From Xiheibacterium sp038325765 (lineage in GTDB: Bacteria > Myxococcota_A > Polyangia > Nannocystales > Nannocystaceae): a DNA stretch of 64,000 bases. The stretch is from contig JBBQJI010000020.1 in NCBI GenBank assembly GCA_038325765.1, positions 1 to 64,000 on the forward strand, given 5' to 3'. A model generated the notes under the pieces. That model had not been told where the DNA came from and ran no database searches. It was given only the letters and a program-made list of their open reading frames with translations. Shown here piece by piece: positions 1-7,761 of the stretch (positions are counted from its first letter, which is position 1; the number at the start of each line of letters is the position of its first letter). A program made the translations under genes and the position numbers.

Positions 1-940
1 TCGAGTCCTCGGGCGTGTTCGAGTACCTCGCCGCAGCGCACATCTCGACGCACTCCTTCTCGGATAGTCGATGGTCGCCCGCGTTGTCGACGAAGATCCC
101 GGTCGCGGCGATCGCCATGGGGCTGTCGAGGAACACCGGAACGTCGCGCATGCGGCCCGACTTCGCGAGCACCGCGACGGCGTGGAGCAGGTGCTGCGCC
201 CGACCGACGGCGAACGCGGGGACCACCACCACACCGCTGCGGGCGAACGTCTCGTCGAGGATGGTCGCGAGCTGATCGAGCGCCTCGGTCGGACGATGCC
301 GACGATCGCCGTAGGTCGACTCGACGACGAGCAGATCGGTCGCGGCGAGCAACTCGGGTGGGCGCATGAGCGGGTCGTCGCGGCGCCCGACGTCACCGCT
401 GAACGTGACGCTGCGGTTGGCGACCTCGACGCGCACGCTCGCGGCACCGATGATGTGTCCGGCGCGGCGCAAGGTCGCGCGCATGCCCGGCGCGGCGTCG
501 AAGGGCACCCCGAACTCCACCGGACGCACCTGCGTCAGCGCAGCAGTCGCCTCCTGTTCGGTGTACAGCGGCAGCACGGGTTCGTGCCGCGACGCGCCAC
601 GCCGGCTCAGGAACCGAGCCTGTTCCTCCTGCAGGTGCCCGGAGTCTGGCAGCAGCACGCGCAGCAGATCCCGCGTGCCCGGGCTGCAGAAGACGGGGCC
701 CGTGAACCCGTCGCGGCACAGCCGCGGGAGGTAGCCCGAGTGATCGATGTGCGCGTGGGTCAGCACGACGGCGTCGATCGATGCCGGATCGATCGAGAAC
801 CGCTCCCAGTTGCGCTGCCGCAGCTCCTTGATGCCCTGGAACAGCCCGCAGTCGACGAGGATCCGGTGTCCGTCGTGCTCGATCGCGGTCTTCGAGCCCG
901 TGACCGTGTCGGTCGCACCGAGGAACTGCAGTGTGGGCAT
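1..940 (-). CDS. Beta-CASP metallo-beta-lactamase-fold nuclease (partial)
   Basis: This is the first 313 residues of an RNA/DNA-processing hydrolase of the CPSF/YSH1 type; the 3' end lies beyond the window edge. The ATG start at 940 reads MPTLQFLGATDTVTGSK, typical for the family. The metal-binding motif HAHIDH is at residues 62-67, followed by SGYLP. DSGHLQEEQ further on is characteristic of the group, and GHIIGAASVRVE and SGDVGRRDDPL match the later metallo-beta-lactamase strands. Members bind two zinc ions and act as endo- or exonucleases, usually on RNA. A second, distinct enzyme of the superfamily (RNase J) is encoded at 7.8-9.1 kb. The family assignment is strong; the substrate is not known. 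Confidence 0.88.
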   Translation of the reverse strand, partial: MPTLQFLGATDTVTGSKTAIEHDGHRILVDCGLFQGIKELRQRNWERFSIDPASIDAVVLTHAHIDHSGYLPRLCRDGFTGPVFCSPGTRDLLRVLLPDSGHLQEEQARFLSRRGASRHEPVLPLYTEQEATAALTQVRPVEFGVPFDAAPGMRATLRRAGHIIGAASVRVEVANRSVTFSGDVGRRDDPLMRPPELLAATDLLVVESTYGDRRHRPTEALDQLATILDETFARSGVVVVPAFAVGRAQHLLHAVAVLAKSGRMRDVPVFLDSPMAIAATGIFVDNAGDHRLSEKECVEMCAAARYSNTPEDS

Positions 941-1051
941 GGGCGAGACGATACCGCGTCGGCGCTCGCCCATGCGCGTCGACGCACACTCCTGACCGCG
1001 AGCATCGCCTCGACGACCCGCGTTCACCATGCTAAACAGCAATGCAGCACA

Positions 1052-1405
1052 GTGAACCGTCGAAACGACCGCAATCGCGCCAGCGACAACGCCCAGGGCA
1101 CCGGGGCCGGGACCGGCGCGCGCGGGGTGCTCGTGGTCGGGGGCACCCACCCCGCGCCCGTCGAGGCGTTGCTCGGGGCCGAGGGCTTCGATGTGCAGTG
1201 GTGGTGCGGGCAGCGTCACGATCAGTTCCGGCGGCCGATCCCGCGTCAGACGGCGCTGGTGATCGTGCTGACCGACGCCATCAACCACTCGATGCTGCGG
1301 TCGATCCGACTGCGCTGTCGCACGATGTGCATCCCGCTGCTGTGCTCGCGCTCGCGCAAGAGCGAACTGCACCAACAGCTGCGGGCGTGGCGCGCGGCCA
1401 GTTGA
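1052..1405 (+). CDS. DUF2325 domain protein
   Basis: A 117-residue protein if the GTG at 1052 is used; the frame is open upstream, so the start is uncertain and no clear ribosome-binding site is seen. After about 24 low-complexity residues comes GVLVVGG, then WWCGQRHDQF, VIVLTDAINHSML and a cysteine/arginine-rich stretch (RLRCRTMCIPLLCSRSR). This layout, a beta-strand with a glycine turn and a later TD..(N/S)H motif, matches DUF2325, a small Rossmann-like domain of unknown function. It lies just upstream of the cupin regulator on the same strand, 22 nt apart, so the two may be co-transcribed. The function is unknown. Confidence 0.6.
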   Translation: MNRRNDRNRASDNAQGTGAGTGARGVLVVGGTHPAPVEALLGAEGFDVQWWCGQRHDQFRRPIPRQTALVIVLTDAINHSMLRSIRLRCRTMCIPLLCSRSRKSELHQQLRAWRAAS

Positions 1406-1427
1406 TCGCCGCCAGAGAGGGGCGACC

Positions 1428-2066
1428 GTGATACCGTCGCGACCGACGATGGCCCGCGCAGCCCGTTCTTCCCCTCGCTCCACGCCTGCCCTCCCGGCGG
1501 AGACTTCAGACGTCTTCACGCGGCAGGTCGGTGAGCGATTACACGCGATCCGACGCGCGCGCGGCTACTCCCTGGATGAGCTCGCGGCGCTCACCGGCGT
1601 GTCCAAGGGCACGTTGTCGCAGATCGAGACCGGCAGCACCAACCCCACCCTCGCGGTGCTGTGGCGGATCTGCGACGGGCTCGGCCTGCCGTTCTCGTCG
1701 ATGCTCGGCGAGGGGCAGGCCGAAGGCGGCACGGTGGTGCGGCACACCGACCAGGCCGTGATCCGCTCGTCCAACGGCGAGCTCGAGAGCCGACCGCTGA
1801 CGCCAGAGCGCGCGCTCGGGGACACCGAGGTCTACCAGCTCCACCTCGCGCCCCGCTCGACGCACGTCGCCGAGGCCCACGGCCCCGGCACCCGCGAGGG
1901 GATCATCGTGCTCAGCGGCGTGGTGCGCATCCGTGCGGGGGGCGCGAGCTACGACCTCGGCCGCGGCGACGCCCTCAGCTTCGCCGCCGACGTCCCCCAC
2001 GCCTACGAGAACCCCGGCAAGACCGAGGCGCGCCTGTACAACGTGATCGTCTATGGGCGGCGCTGA
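1428..2066 (+). CDS. XRE-family transcriptional regulator with cupin sensor domain
   Basis: A 212-residue DNA-binding regulator. A helix-turn-helix spans about residues 35-90 (GERLHAIRRARGYSLDEL, then TGVSKGTLSQIE), followed by a C-terminal cupin barrel around 125-210 with HGPGTREGIIVLSG and LGRGDALSFAADVPHAYEN. In this family the cupin binds a small ligand and the HTH represses or activates nearby transport and catabolic genes. The GTG at 1428 is preceded by GAGAGGGG, a good ribosome-binding site; an in-frame ATG at 1449 is the alternative. The importer genes begin only 37 nt downstream on the same strand, so it may be co-transcribed with them and control them. The ligand is unknown. Confidence 0.88.
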   Translation: MIPSRPTMARAARSSPRSTPALPAETSDVFTRQVGERLHAIRRARGYSLDELAALTGVSKGTLSQIETGSTNPTLAVLWRICDGLGLPFSSMLGEGQAEGGTVVRHTDQAVIRSSNGELESRPLTPERALGDTEVYQLHLAPRSTHVAEAHGPGTREGIIVLSGVVRIRAGGASYDLGRGDALSFAADVPHAYENPGKTEARLYNVIVYGRR

Positions 2067-2103
2067 CGGCGAGCGGCGGCGCCGTTCATCATATTGACCG
2101 TCG

Positions 2104-3171
2104 GTGCCGTTCGCTGCACACTCGCACCGAATGTGGGGCGCGAGCAGGGGGAACCGTCGAGGTTGGGCGGCGTGGTCGGCGTCGTGGTCGGCGTCGTGGT
2201 TGCTTTTGCAGCTCGCCTGCTCGGCCGGTGACACCAGCGTCCTGCGCTTGGGCTACTTCCCCAACGTCACCCACGCGACCGCGATCGTCGGTCTCGAAGA
2301 GGGCATGTTCGCCACGGAGCTCCAAGGTACCGGGCGCACGCTCGCGCCGTCGTCGTTCAACGCCGGGCCCTCGGCGATCGAGGCGCTGCTCTCGGGCGCG
2401 CTCGACGCGACGTACATCGGGCCCAACCCGACCATCAACGCCCATGTGCGCTCGCGGGGCGAGGCGGTGCGGGTGATCGCCGGCGCCACGTCGGGCGGCG
2501 CGTACTTCGTCGTCCAGCCAGGCATCGAGGGCGCCGAGGATCTCCGCGGCAAGACCATCGCCAGCCCCCAGCTCGGCGGCACGCAGGACGTGGCGCTGCG
2601 CACCTGGCTCGCGGCGCAGGGCCTCGCGACGGATCCCCACGGCGGGGGCGACGTATCGATTTCACCGCAGGAGAACGCGCAGATCCTCGAGTCGTTCGTG
2701 GCCGGCACCTTGGTGGGCGCGTGGGTGCCCGAGCCGTGGGCGACACGGCTGGTGCTCGAAGGTGGCGGCAAGGTCCTGGTCGATGAACGCACGCTGTGGC
2801 CCGAGGGTCGCTACGTCACCACGCACCTCGTGGTGCGGGCGGCGATGCTGAAGGAGCGTGCCGCAGAGGTCGACGCGCTGCTGCGCGGCCACGTCGCCGC
2901 GACCACGTGGATCTCCGAGCACCCCGCCCAGGCGCAGGCCGACGTCATCGATGGCATCGAGCGCGCGACCGGCAAGCGCATCTCGGCCGACGTCCTCTCC
3001 CGCGCGTGGGGCAACCTCGAATTCACGACCGACCCCGTGCGAGCCTCGTTGCAGCGCAGTGCGGCCGATGCCCAGGCAGTCGGCCTGCTCGAGCTCGAGG
3101 GCGCCGACCTCGACGCCCTGTACGTGCTCGAGCCGCTCGCACGCATCACCGCGGCAGGGCGCGCGCCATGA
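2104..3171 (+). CDS. ABC importer substrate-binding lipoprotein (SsuA/TauA/THI5-like)
   Basis: The solute receptor of an importer in the nitrate/sulfonate/taurine/pyrimidine-precursor class. Signal segment WLLLQLACS carries a lipobox with Cys at about residue 39, so the mature protein should be membrane-anchored. The opening LRLGYFPNVTHATAIVGLEEG and the later DATYIGPNPTINAH, PQLGGTQDVALRTWL and AWVPEPWATRL are typical of COG0715 proteins. The length (355 residues) is normal. The GTG at 2104 is the longest choice and ATG 2131 is possible; neither has a strong ribosome-binding site. It overlaps the ATPase gene by 4 nt (ATGA). The true substrate, sulfonate or other, cannot be told from the sequence. 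Confidence 0.85.
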   Translation: MPFAAHSHRMWGASRGNRRGWAAWSASWSASWLLLQLACSAGDTSVLRLGYFPNVTHATAIVGLEEGMFATELQGTGRTLAPSSFNAGPSAIEALLSGALDATYIGPNPTINAHVRSRGEAVRVIAGATSGGAYFVVQPGIEGAEDLRGKTIASPQLGGTQDVALRTWLAAQGLATDPHGGGDVSISPQENAQILESFVAGTLVGAWVPEPWATRLVLEGGGKVLVDERTLWPEGRYVTTHLVVRAAMLKERAAEVDALLRGHVAATTWISEHPAQAQADVIDGIERATGKRISADVLSRAWGNLEFTTDPVRASLQRSAADAQAVGLLELEGADLDALYVLEPLARITAAGRAP

Positions 3172-3956
3172 AGCTGCTCGGGGTCGCGCCCCGCCTCGAT
3201 GCCCCGGTGGCCGAGGCGTCGGTCCTCGCGGTGCGGGCGGTCGACAAGACCTTCGGTCGCGGCGCCCAGGGAGTCGAAGCTCTGCGCGGCATCGATCTCG
3301 ACGTGCGTCGCGGTGAGATCGTGGTGTTACTCGGCGCGTCGGGCTGCGGCAAGTCGACGCTGCTCTCGATGATCGCCGGGCTCGAGGCCCCGAGCCGCGG
3401 CACGATCGAGGCGCCTGTGGGTCGCACCGCGCTGATGTTCCAGGACGCGGCGCTGTTTCCGTGGCTGACCGTCGCCGAGAACGTGGCGTTCCCGCTGCGC
3501 ATGGCCAAGGTCGCCCGTGCCGAGCGACGGCGCATCACCGCCGAGCTGCTGGCGATGGTGCGCCTGGGCGACTTCGCCGATCGCCGGCCCCACGAGCTGT
3601 CGGGTGGCATGCGTCAGCGGGTGGCGCTGGCCCGCGCCCTGGCTCAGCGCGCCGAGCTGCTGCTGATGGACGAGCCGTTCGCTGCCCTCGACGCGATGAT
3701 GCGCGACCACCTGCACGAAGAGCTCGAGCGGTTGGCGCGCGAGGCCGGCTTCTCGGTGTTGTTCGTCACCCACAACGTGCGCGAGGCCGTGCGCCTCGGT
3801 GACCGCGTGCTGCTGCTGTCGAGTCGACCCGGTCGCCTGGTCGACGCGTTCGCCATCGATCTGCCCAGACCGCGGCGGATCGAGGCCAGCGAGGTCGCCG
3901 CGCTCGCGCGACACATCGGCGATCGGCTCGCCGCTTTGGGGGTGGACCGTGGCTGA
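3168..3956 (+). CDS. ABC importer ATP-binding protein (SsuB/TauB-like)
   Basis: The 262-residue ATPase that powers the importer. Walker A GASGCGKS is at residues 56-63, followed by Q-loop MFQDAALFPW, signature LSGGMRQRVALARAL, Walker B LLLMDEPFAALD and H-loop FVTHNVREA. The Q-loop and D-loop spacing match the SsuB/TauB/NrtC group. The ATG at 3168 overlaps the stop of the binding-protein gene (ATGA), which suggests translational coupling. The stop overlaps the permease start by 8 nt. All catalytic motifs are intact. Confidence 0.92.
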   Translation: MKLLGVAPRLDAPVAEASVLAVRAVDKTFGRGAQGVEALRGIDLDVRRGEIVVLLGASGCGKSTLLSMIAGLEAPSRGTIEAPVGRTALMFQDAALFPWLTVAENVAFPLRMAKVARAERRRITAELLAMVRLGDFADRRPHELSGGMRQRVALARALAQRAELLLMDEPFAALDAMMRDHLHEELERLAREAGFSVLFVTHNVREAVRLGDRVLLLSSRPGRLVDAFAIDLPRPRRIEASEVAALARHIGDRLAALGVDRG

Positions 3957-4749
3957 GCGCAGCGAGACGCGGGGCGCGACGGGCTGGATCGAGGCCGCGT
4001 TGCCCAAGGCGATCGCGATCGCGATCATGCTCGGGCTGTGGGAGCTCGTGGCGCGATCGGGCTGGCGGCCCGACTACGTGCTGCCTGGCCCCGGCCCTGT
4101 CCTCGCCCAGCTGTGGTCCGACACCGTGAGCGGCGAGGTCTTCGCGGCGGTGGGGATCACCATGCGGCGGGTCGCGGTGGGCTACGCGATGGCGATCGTC
4201 ATCGGCAGCGCGCTGGGCCTGCTGCTGGCGCGCGTGCGGTGGCTGCGGCTCGCGATCGGCTCGCTGCTCACCGGCTTGCAGACCATGCCGTCGGTGGCGT
4301 GGTTTCCCCTCGCGATCCTGCTCTTCCAGCTCAGCGAGTCTGCGATCATCTTCGTCGTGGTGCTCGGCGCGGCGCCGTCGATCACCACCGGCCTGCTGTC
4401 GAGCTTCGATCACGTCCCGCCGTTGCTGGTGCGGGCAGGTCGGGTGCTCGGCGCCCGCGGCTTCGGATTGTATCGTCACGTGGTGCTGCCCGCTGCGCTG
4501 CCCGGGTTCGTCGGGGGCCTCAAGCAGGGCTGGGCGTTCGCGTGGCGCAGCCTCATGGCGGGCGAGCTGCTCGTGATCGTCGGCGCCAAAGCGTCGCTCG
4601 GCGTCCGCCTGCAGTTCGCCCGCGAGTTCAGCGACGCGGTGGGATTGCTGTCGTGGATGATCGTGATCCTGGTGATCGGTGTGTTCGTGGATCTGGTGGT
4701 GTTCGGCCGCATCGAGGCGGGGCTTCGCCGGCGCAGGGGCCTGTCGTAG
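3949..4749 (+). CDS. ABC importer permease (SsuC/TauC-like)
   Basis: The membrane subunit of the importer, 266 residues from a GTG at 3949 preceded by GGGGTGGA. It has about six hydrophobic segments, beginning AIAIAIMLGLWELVA. The EAA-like cytoplasmic loop around RAGRVLGARGFGLYRHVVLPAALPG contacts the ATPase in this family. The start lies inside the last codons of the ATPase gene, so the three genes form a tight operon. The last 160 nt before the next gene hold no recognisable feature. The family is clear; the substrate is unknown. Confidence 0.9.
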   Translation: MAERSETRGATGWIEAALPKAIAIAIMLGLWELVARSGWRPDYVLPGPGPVLAQLWSDTVSGEVFAAVGITMRRVAVGYAMAIVIGSALGLLLARVRWLRLAIGSLLTGLQTMPSVAWFPLAILLFQLSESAIIFVVVLGAAPSITTGLLSSFDHVPPLLVRAGRVLGARGFGLYRHVVLPAALPGFVGGLKQGWAFAWRSLMAGELLVIVGAKASLGVRLQFAREFSDAVGLLSWMIVILVIGVFVDLVVFGRIEAGLRRRRGLS

Positions 4750-4911
4750 GCTCGCCGCTGGTCATCGGGGTCTCGCGGTTCACGACCACGCCAGGCGGGA
4801 TCGACGGTTTCGGCCCGTGACACGTCCGCGATGGGTTCGAACCGCCGGTTGGATGTCGCTCGCACGCGAGCGGAGGTCCTGTAGCGGGCCAGCGAAGGAC
4901 ACTCACTCCAA

Positions 4912-5771
4912 TCAATTCCGGATCCACAGCCCGCGGTGATCGGCGACGAACTGAGCGATGGTTCGCCCGGGGCGACCGAGCAATCGTTCGAGCGTGGGAT
5001 CGACGCCCTGCGCATGGCCGAAACGCAGGCCCACGTGCAAGACCGTCTGGATCGCGGCGTGTCCCCACCGCAGCCCGCGTCGACGCAGGTGCCGGAGGTA
5101 GCCCGGGATCGAGGCAGGCTCGTAGCGGATCGGGCGGCCGAGCGCGTGCGTCAGCGCGGGTGACACTGGGCGAAGTCGACCGCCACGGGTCCCGTGAGGG
5201 CGTAACCACGCCGCCGATGTGCGCGCGGGTCGGCGAACACCAGCGCCGTCACGTCGGCCAGGTCGCGAACGTCGATGAAGGCGGCGCGGCCTCGGCCTGC
5301 GGGCACGTAGATCCTATCGTCCTCGAGGATGTCGCGCCGATAGGCATCCGAGAGGTTCTGGGCGAAGAACCCCGGGCGCAGGATCGTGTACCGGACGCCG
5401 GTGGTCGCGAGGTGCTTCTCGACGCGGTGATGGGGTACCGGCGGCGTGCGGTCCGCCCCGAGGACCAAAGCGAACACTACGTGTTCGATGCCGCGCGCCA
5501 ACGCGACGTCGACCAGCGGATTGAGCGTCTCGCCCACGTCGGCGATCGCGGGCGGTCGGAGCAGGAACAGCCCGTCGCAGCCCAGGCAGGCGCCGGCAAA
5601 GCTCGCAGGATCGCGGAAGTCGAATGTGACCTGCTCGATCCCGTCGTCGCGTTCGCGGGGTGCTCCTCCGCCGCGCACGCCGACGCGGACGTCCATGCCG
5701 CGGTCGCGCAACGCCGAGACCACGGCTCGACCCACGTTGCCCGTGGCTCCGTTCACGAAGATGCGGCTCAC
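4912..5771 (-). pseudogene. NmrA-family NAD(P)-binding protein, broken by a frameshift
   Basis: Two overlapping frames together give one complete NmrA-like reductase or redox sensor. The first (GTG at 5771 to stop at 5151) holds the Rossmann motif GATGNVG at residues 8-14, then VIFALVLGADR-like and YTILRPGFFAQNL segments typical of NmrA/TMR families, and ends YALTGPVAVDFAQ. The second frame resumes at about 5166 with PALTHALGRPIRYEP and ends LERLLGRPGRTIAQFVADH, the usual C-terminus. The frame change falls between about 5151 and 5170. It may be a genuine inactivating indel or a base-call error. Reading both frames, the length (about 285 residues) and order are normal for the family. Confidence 0.8.
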
Positions 5772-5989
5772 ACCGAGAGTCTACGCGGACCACCGTTCCA
5801 GCAGGACGAGCTTGGACGGTAGGCGCCAGCGCTATCGGACTCTCGCGGGATCGCGACGTCGGGCGCGCCACTCGCAAGGGCACGGCGCGAACTCTATCGC
5901 ACCGCGGTACGGGACCGTCACGCCGCCGCTCAGAATCGGCTGGTCATCCGCCGATTCGACGGTGGCGCCCCCCCGCGTGCGGGGCGCGC

Positions 5990-6166
5990 TCAGGCGACCT
6001 CGTCGATCATCGTGGCGGTCCCGGCGGGGTTTCCCGTGGGCGCGGTCGACTGCAGCAGATCGAGGATCGCCTCGCCCTCGAGCTCGCGCTGCTCCTTGAC
6101 CTTGCGGAGCATCGCGACCTCGTAGGTGCGGGGCGGCGTGGCGGTGGGACCCGAGACGGAGGACAC
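5990..6166 (-). CDS. Small YjfB-like putative motility protein
   Basis: A 58-residue protein from a GTG at 6166 to a TGA at 5990. The core YEVAMLRKVKEQRELEGE followed by AILDLLQS resembles the YjfB-type pattern in which a short amphipathic helix (VxxLKKxxDxQxxQGxxLLxxL) makes up nearly the whole protein. The N-terminus is Ser/Thr/Pro-rich and the C-terminus Gly/Thr-rich. The frame stays open upstream, so the start is uncertain. YjfB-type proteins are named for a supposed link to motility, but no biochemical role is established. No motility gene lies nearby. Confidence 0.55.
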   Translation of the reverse strand: MSSVSGPTATPPRTYEVAMLRKVKEQRELEGEAILDLLQSTAPTGNPAGTATMIDEVA

Positions 6167-6399
6167 GACAGGAGCATCGTCCGCAGCGGGAGAACCTCGA
6201 ACTCGCTGCCGCGCTGCGAACGCGGTCCGGTCGGCCCCGCTCGAATTCTGGCGTGAAACTCAACGTGCCGCGGTCACACGACCGGGCTGGGCGCTCTACC
6301 CGTTGTCCCCCGCGAGGCGCTGCGGCACCCCAGAAAGTGGTGTGCGGCGATGCTCCGCGGACTTGCAGACCCACACCGCTCGAGAAGGAGAACCTCACC

Positions 6400-6858
6400 A
6401 TGTCCGCCCATCGCATCGTCATGTCCGTGTCCGCCGCCGTCCTGTTGCTCGGGGCCGGTTGGGGTGTCGGGATCGCCGGGGCCAACGCCGCGACGACCAC
6501 AGAGCACGCCACGCAGTACCAAGCGGCGGCCTCCACCGTCGAACAATCGAGCGCGCCGACCCTCGGTCCGGCGACTGGTCACAGCCCGCCGACCTATTCG
6601 CTAGCGCCCTCGCTCAAGTGCGTGCAAGCGTCGTCATCGGGCTCGACGTCGTGCAACGACGCAGGCAACGTGGCCAGCCGCTGCGCTGTTGCGAAGTGCG
6701 GCACCGGCTACACGCTCACCGGTGGCGGTGGATCGTGCGCCGCGGGCAACCGCAAGATCAAGGCGCTCAACCCCAACCTGTCGGCCAACGAGTTCCACAT
6801 CATGTGCGAGGACCAGGGCGTGGCCCCGCTGGCCCGCGCGATCTGCTGCAAGCTGTAG
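6400..6858 (+). CDS. Secreted cysteine-rich protein, unknown function
   Basis: A 152-residue exported protein. The ATG at 6400 follows an excellent ribosome-binding site, AGAAGGAG at 6383-6390. Residues 1-30 form a signal peptide with hydrophobic core SAAVLLLGAGWGVGIAGANA and a likely cut after ANA. The mature part has a Ser/Thr/Ala-rich linker, then a compact domain with eight cysteines (motifs KCVQ, RCAVAKC, YTLTGGGGSC, IMCEDQG, ICCKL), which suggests disulphide bonds outside the cytoplasm. The gene stands alone, with 230 nt of upstream space and a hairpin just after the stop, so it is probably monocistronic. I do not recognise the family. Confidence 0.8.
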   Translation: MSAHRIVMSVSAAVLLLGAGWGVGIAGANAATTTEHATQYQAAASTVEQSSAPTLGPATGHSPPTYSLAPSLKCVQASSSGSTSCNDAGNVASRCAVAKCGTGYTLTGGGGSCAAGNRKIKALNPNLSANEFHIMCEDQGVAPLARAICCKL

Positions 6859-6865
6859 CAGCAAC

Positions 6866-6902
6866 ACGGCTCTGCCCTCGCGCGGTGCGGAGGCAGAGCC
6901 GT
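6866..6902 (+). terminator. Hairpin terminator after the Cys-rich protein gene
   Basis: A perfect 11-bp inverted repeat, ACGGCTCTGCC at 6866-6876 and GGCAGAGCCGT at 6892-6902, encloses a 15-nt loop. It begins 8 nt after the stop codon. There is no T-run, as is usual in very GC-rich genomes, so whether it ends transcription or only protects the mRNA end is inferred. Confidence 0.7.
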
Positions 6903-6979
6903 CCCGTAGAGCGTTCGGTCCTGCTCGCGCGTTGGCCTGGTCCGCGGCACCGCCACTCGGTACCCTCCACGTTGCCACC

Positions 6980-7708
6980 ATGCGATCCTCCATCACGGTC
7001 GTCCCCCTGTGCGCTGCGCTGCTCGCCGCCGCCTGCACCTCCCACGTGCCGCCGGCCCCCGATGCGCCGCCGCTCCTCGAGGCAGCGCCCGAGGCAGCGC
7101 CCGAGGCCGCTCCCGAGCCGGAGGCCGCTCCCGAGCCGGAGGCCGCTCCTGAGCCGACGCCCGAGCCCACGCCGCCGCCGCGCGTCGTGGAGCTGCACGG
7201 GGCGATCTCCTCGGTCGCTTTCATCGAGGATTGCCCGGACGCACTGCCCACGCCCTCGCCGCAGGCGCCGGCGCCATCCGGCGTGGTCGCGCCGCATGCG
7301 GTGGGTGACGCCGCTCCCAGGCTGCACGCCATGGGCGACACTGCCGACCACAACTGGCCGCCGCCGTGCCGGCAGTCGACGATGCAACTCACGCTGCTCC
7401 ACGACGGCGAGGGGCCGCTGCGTGTCTCGATCGTCGAGGCGCGGCTCGTCGATTCCGCCAGCGGCAACCGTCTCGGCACGGTCTCGGTGCGCGGACCCAC
7501 CCGGTGGGACGAGGCCGGCCACTACGTTCCATGGGACGAGGAATTGCCCGCCGCCACCAACCTCCTCACCAGCTACAAGCTCGCTGCGCCGCAGGAGCAT
7601 CTCGCCGCGCGGGCGCTGCTCGAGGTCGATGTCCGCTTCGAGGGCCGTGTCATCACGCTGCGCTCGCCCGAGTTCCTCCAGTCGCCTCCCGAACAGATGG
7701 TGACGTGA
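6980..7708 (+). CDS. Lipoprotein with Pro/Glu/Ala-rich linker
   Basis: A 242-residue predicted lipoprotein. The signal sequence ends with lipobox LLAAAC followed by TSH. The next 45 residues are an imperfect Ala-Pro-Glu repeat (EAAPEAAPEPEAAPEP), a flexible linker that would hold the domain away from the membrane. The C-terminal 160 residues look globular (VVELHGAISSVAFIEDCPD, LRVSIVEARLVDSASGN, ALLEVDVRFEGR) and probably form beta strands. Two cysteines in the mature domain could pair. ATG 6980 is the chosen start. The gene converges on the RNase J gene, 53 nt away. I do not recognise a family. Confidence 0.75.
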   Translation: MRSSITVVPLCAALLAAACTSHVPPAPDAPPLLEAAPEAAPEAAPEPEAAPEPEAAPEPTPEPTPPPRVVELHGAISSVAFIEDCPDALPTPSPQAPAPSGVVAPHAVGDAAPRLHAMGDTADHNWPPPCRQSTMQLTLLHDGEGPLRVSIVEARLVDSASGNRLGTVSVRGPTRWDEAGHYVPWDEELPAATNLLTSYKLAAPQEHLAARALLEVDVRFEGRVITLRSPEFLQSPPEQMVT

Positions 7709-7761
7709 GAGCGACGGTGCACTGGCACGAGCGGACGATCCGCGGGGCTCGTGGTCGGCTG

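Noticed and set aside
71..1051. Long + strand open frame before the DUF2325 gene
   Set aside because: It is antisense to the beta-CASP nuclease and has Arg/His/Asp-rich composition typical of a shadow frame. Only the part after 1052 looks real.
4834..4843. GGTTCGAACC, which looks like the T-loop of a tRNA
   Set aside because: The flanking bases do not form a 5-bp T stem on either strand, and no acceptor or anticodon arm can be drawn around it.
5151..5170. Programmed ribosomal frameshift in the NmrA-like gene
   Set aside because: No slippery heptamer or downstream pseudoknot is apparent, and this family is not known to use frameshifting.
7729..7744. Small hairpin between the lipoprotein and RNase J genes as a terminator
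   Set aside because: The stem is only 5 bp with a 3-nt loop; too weak to call.
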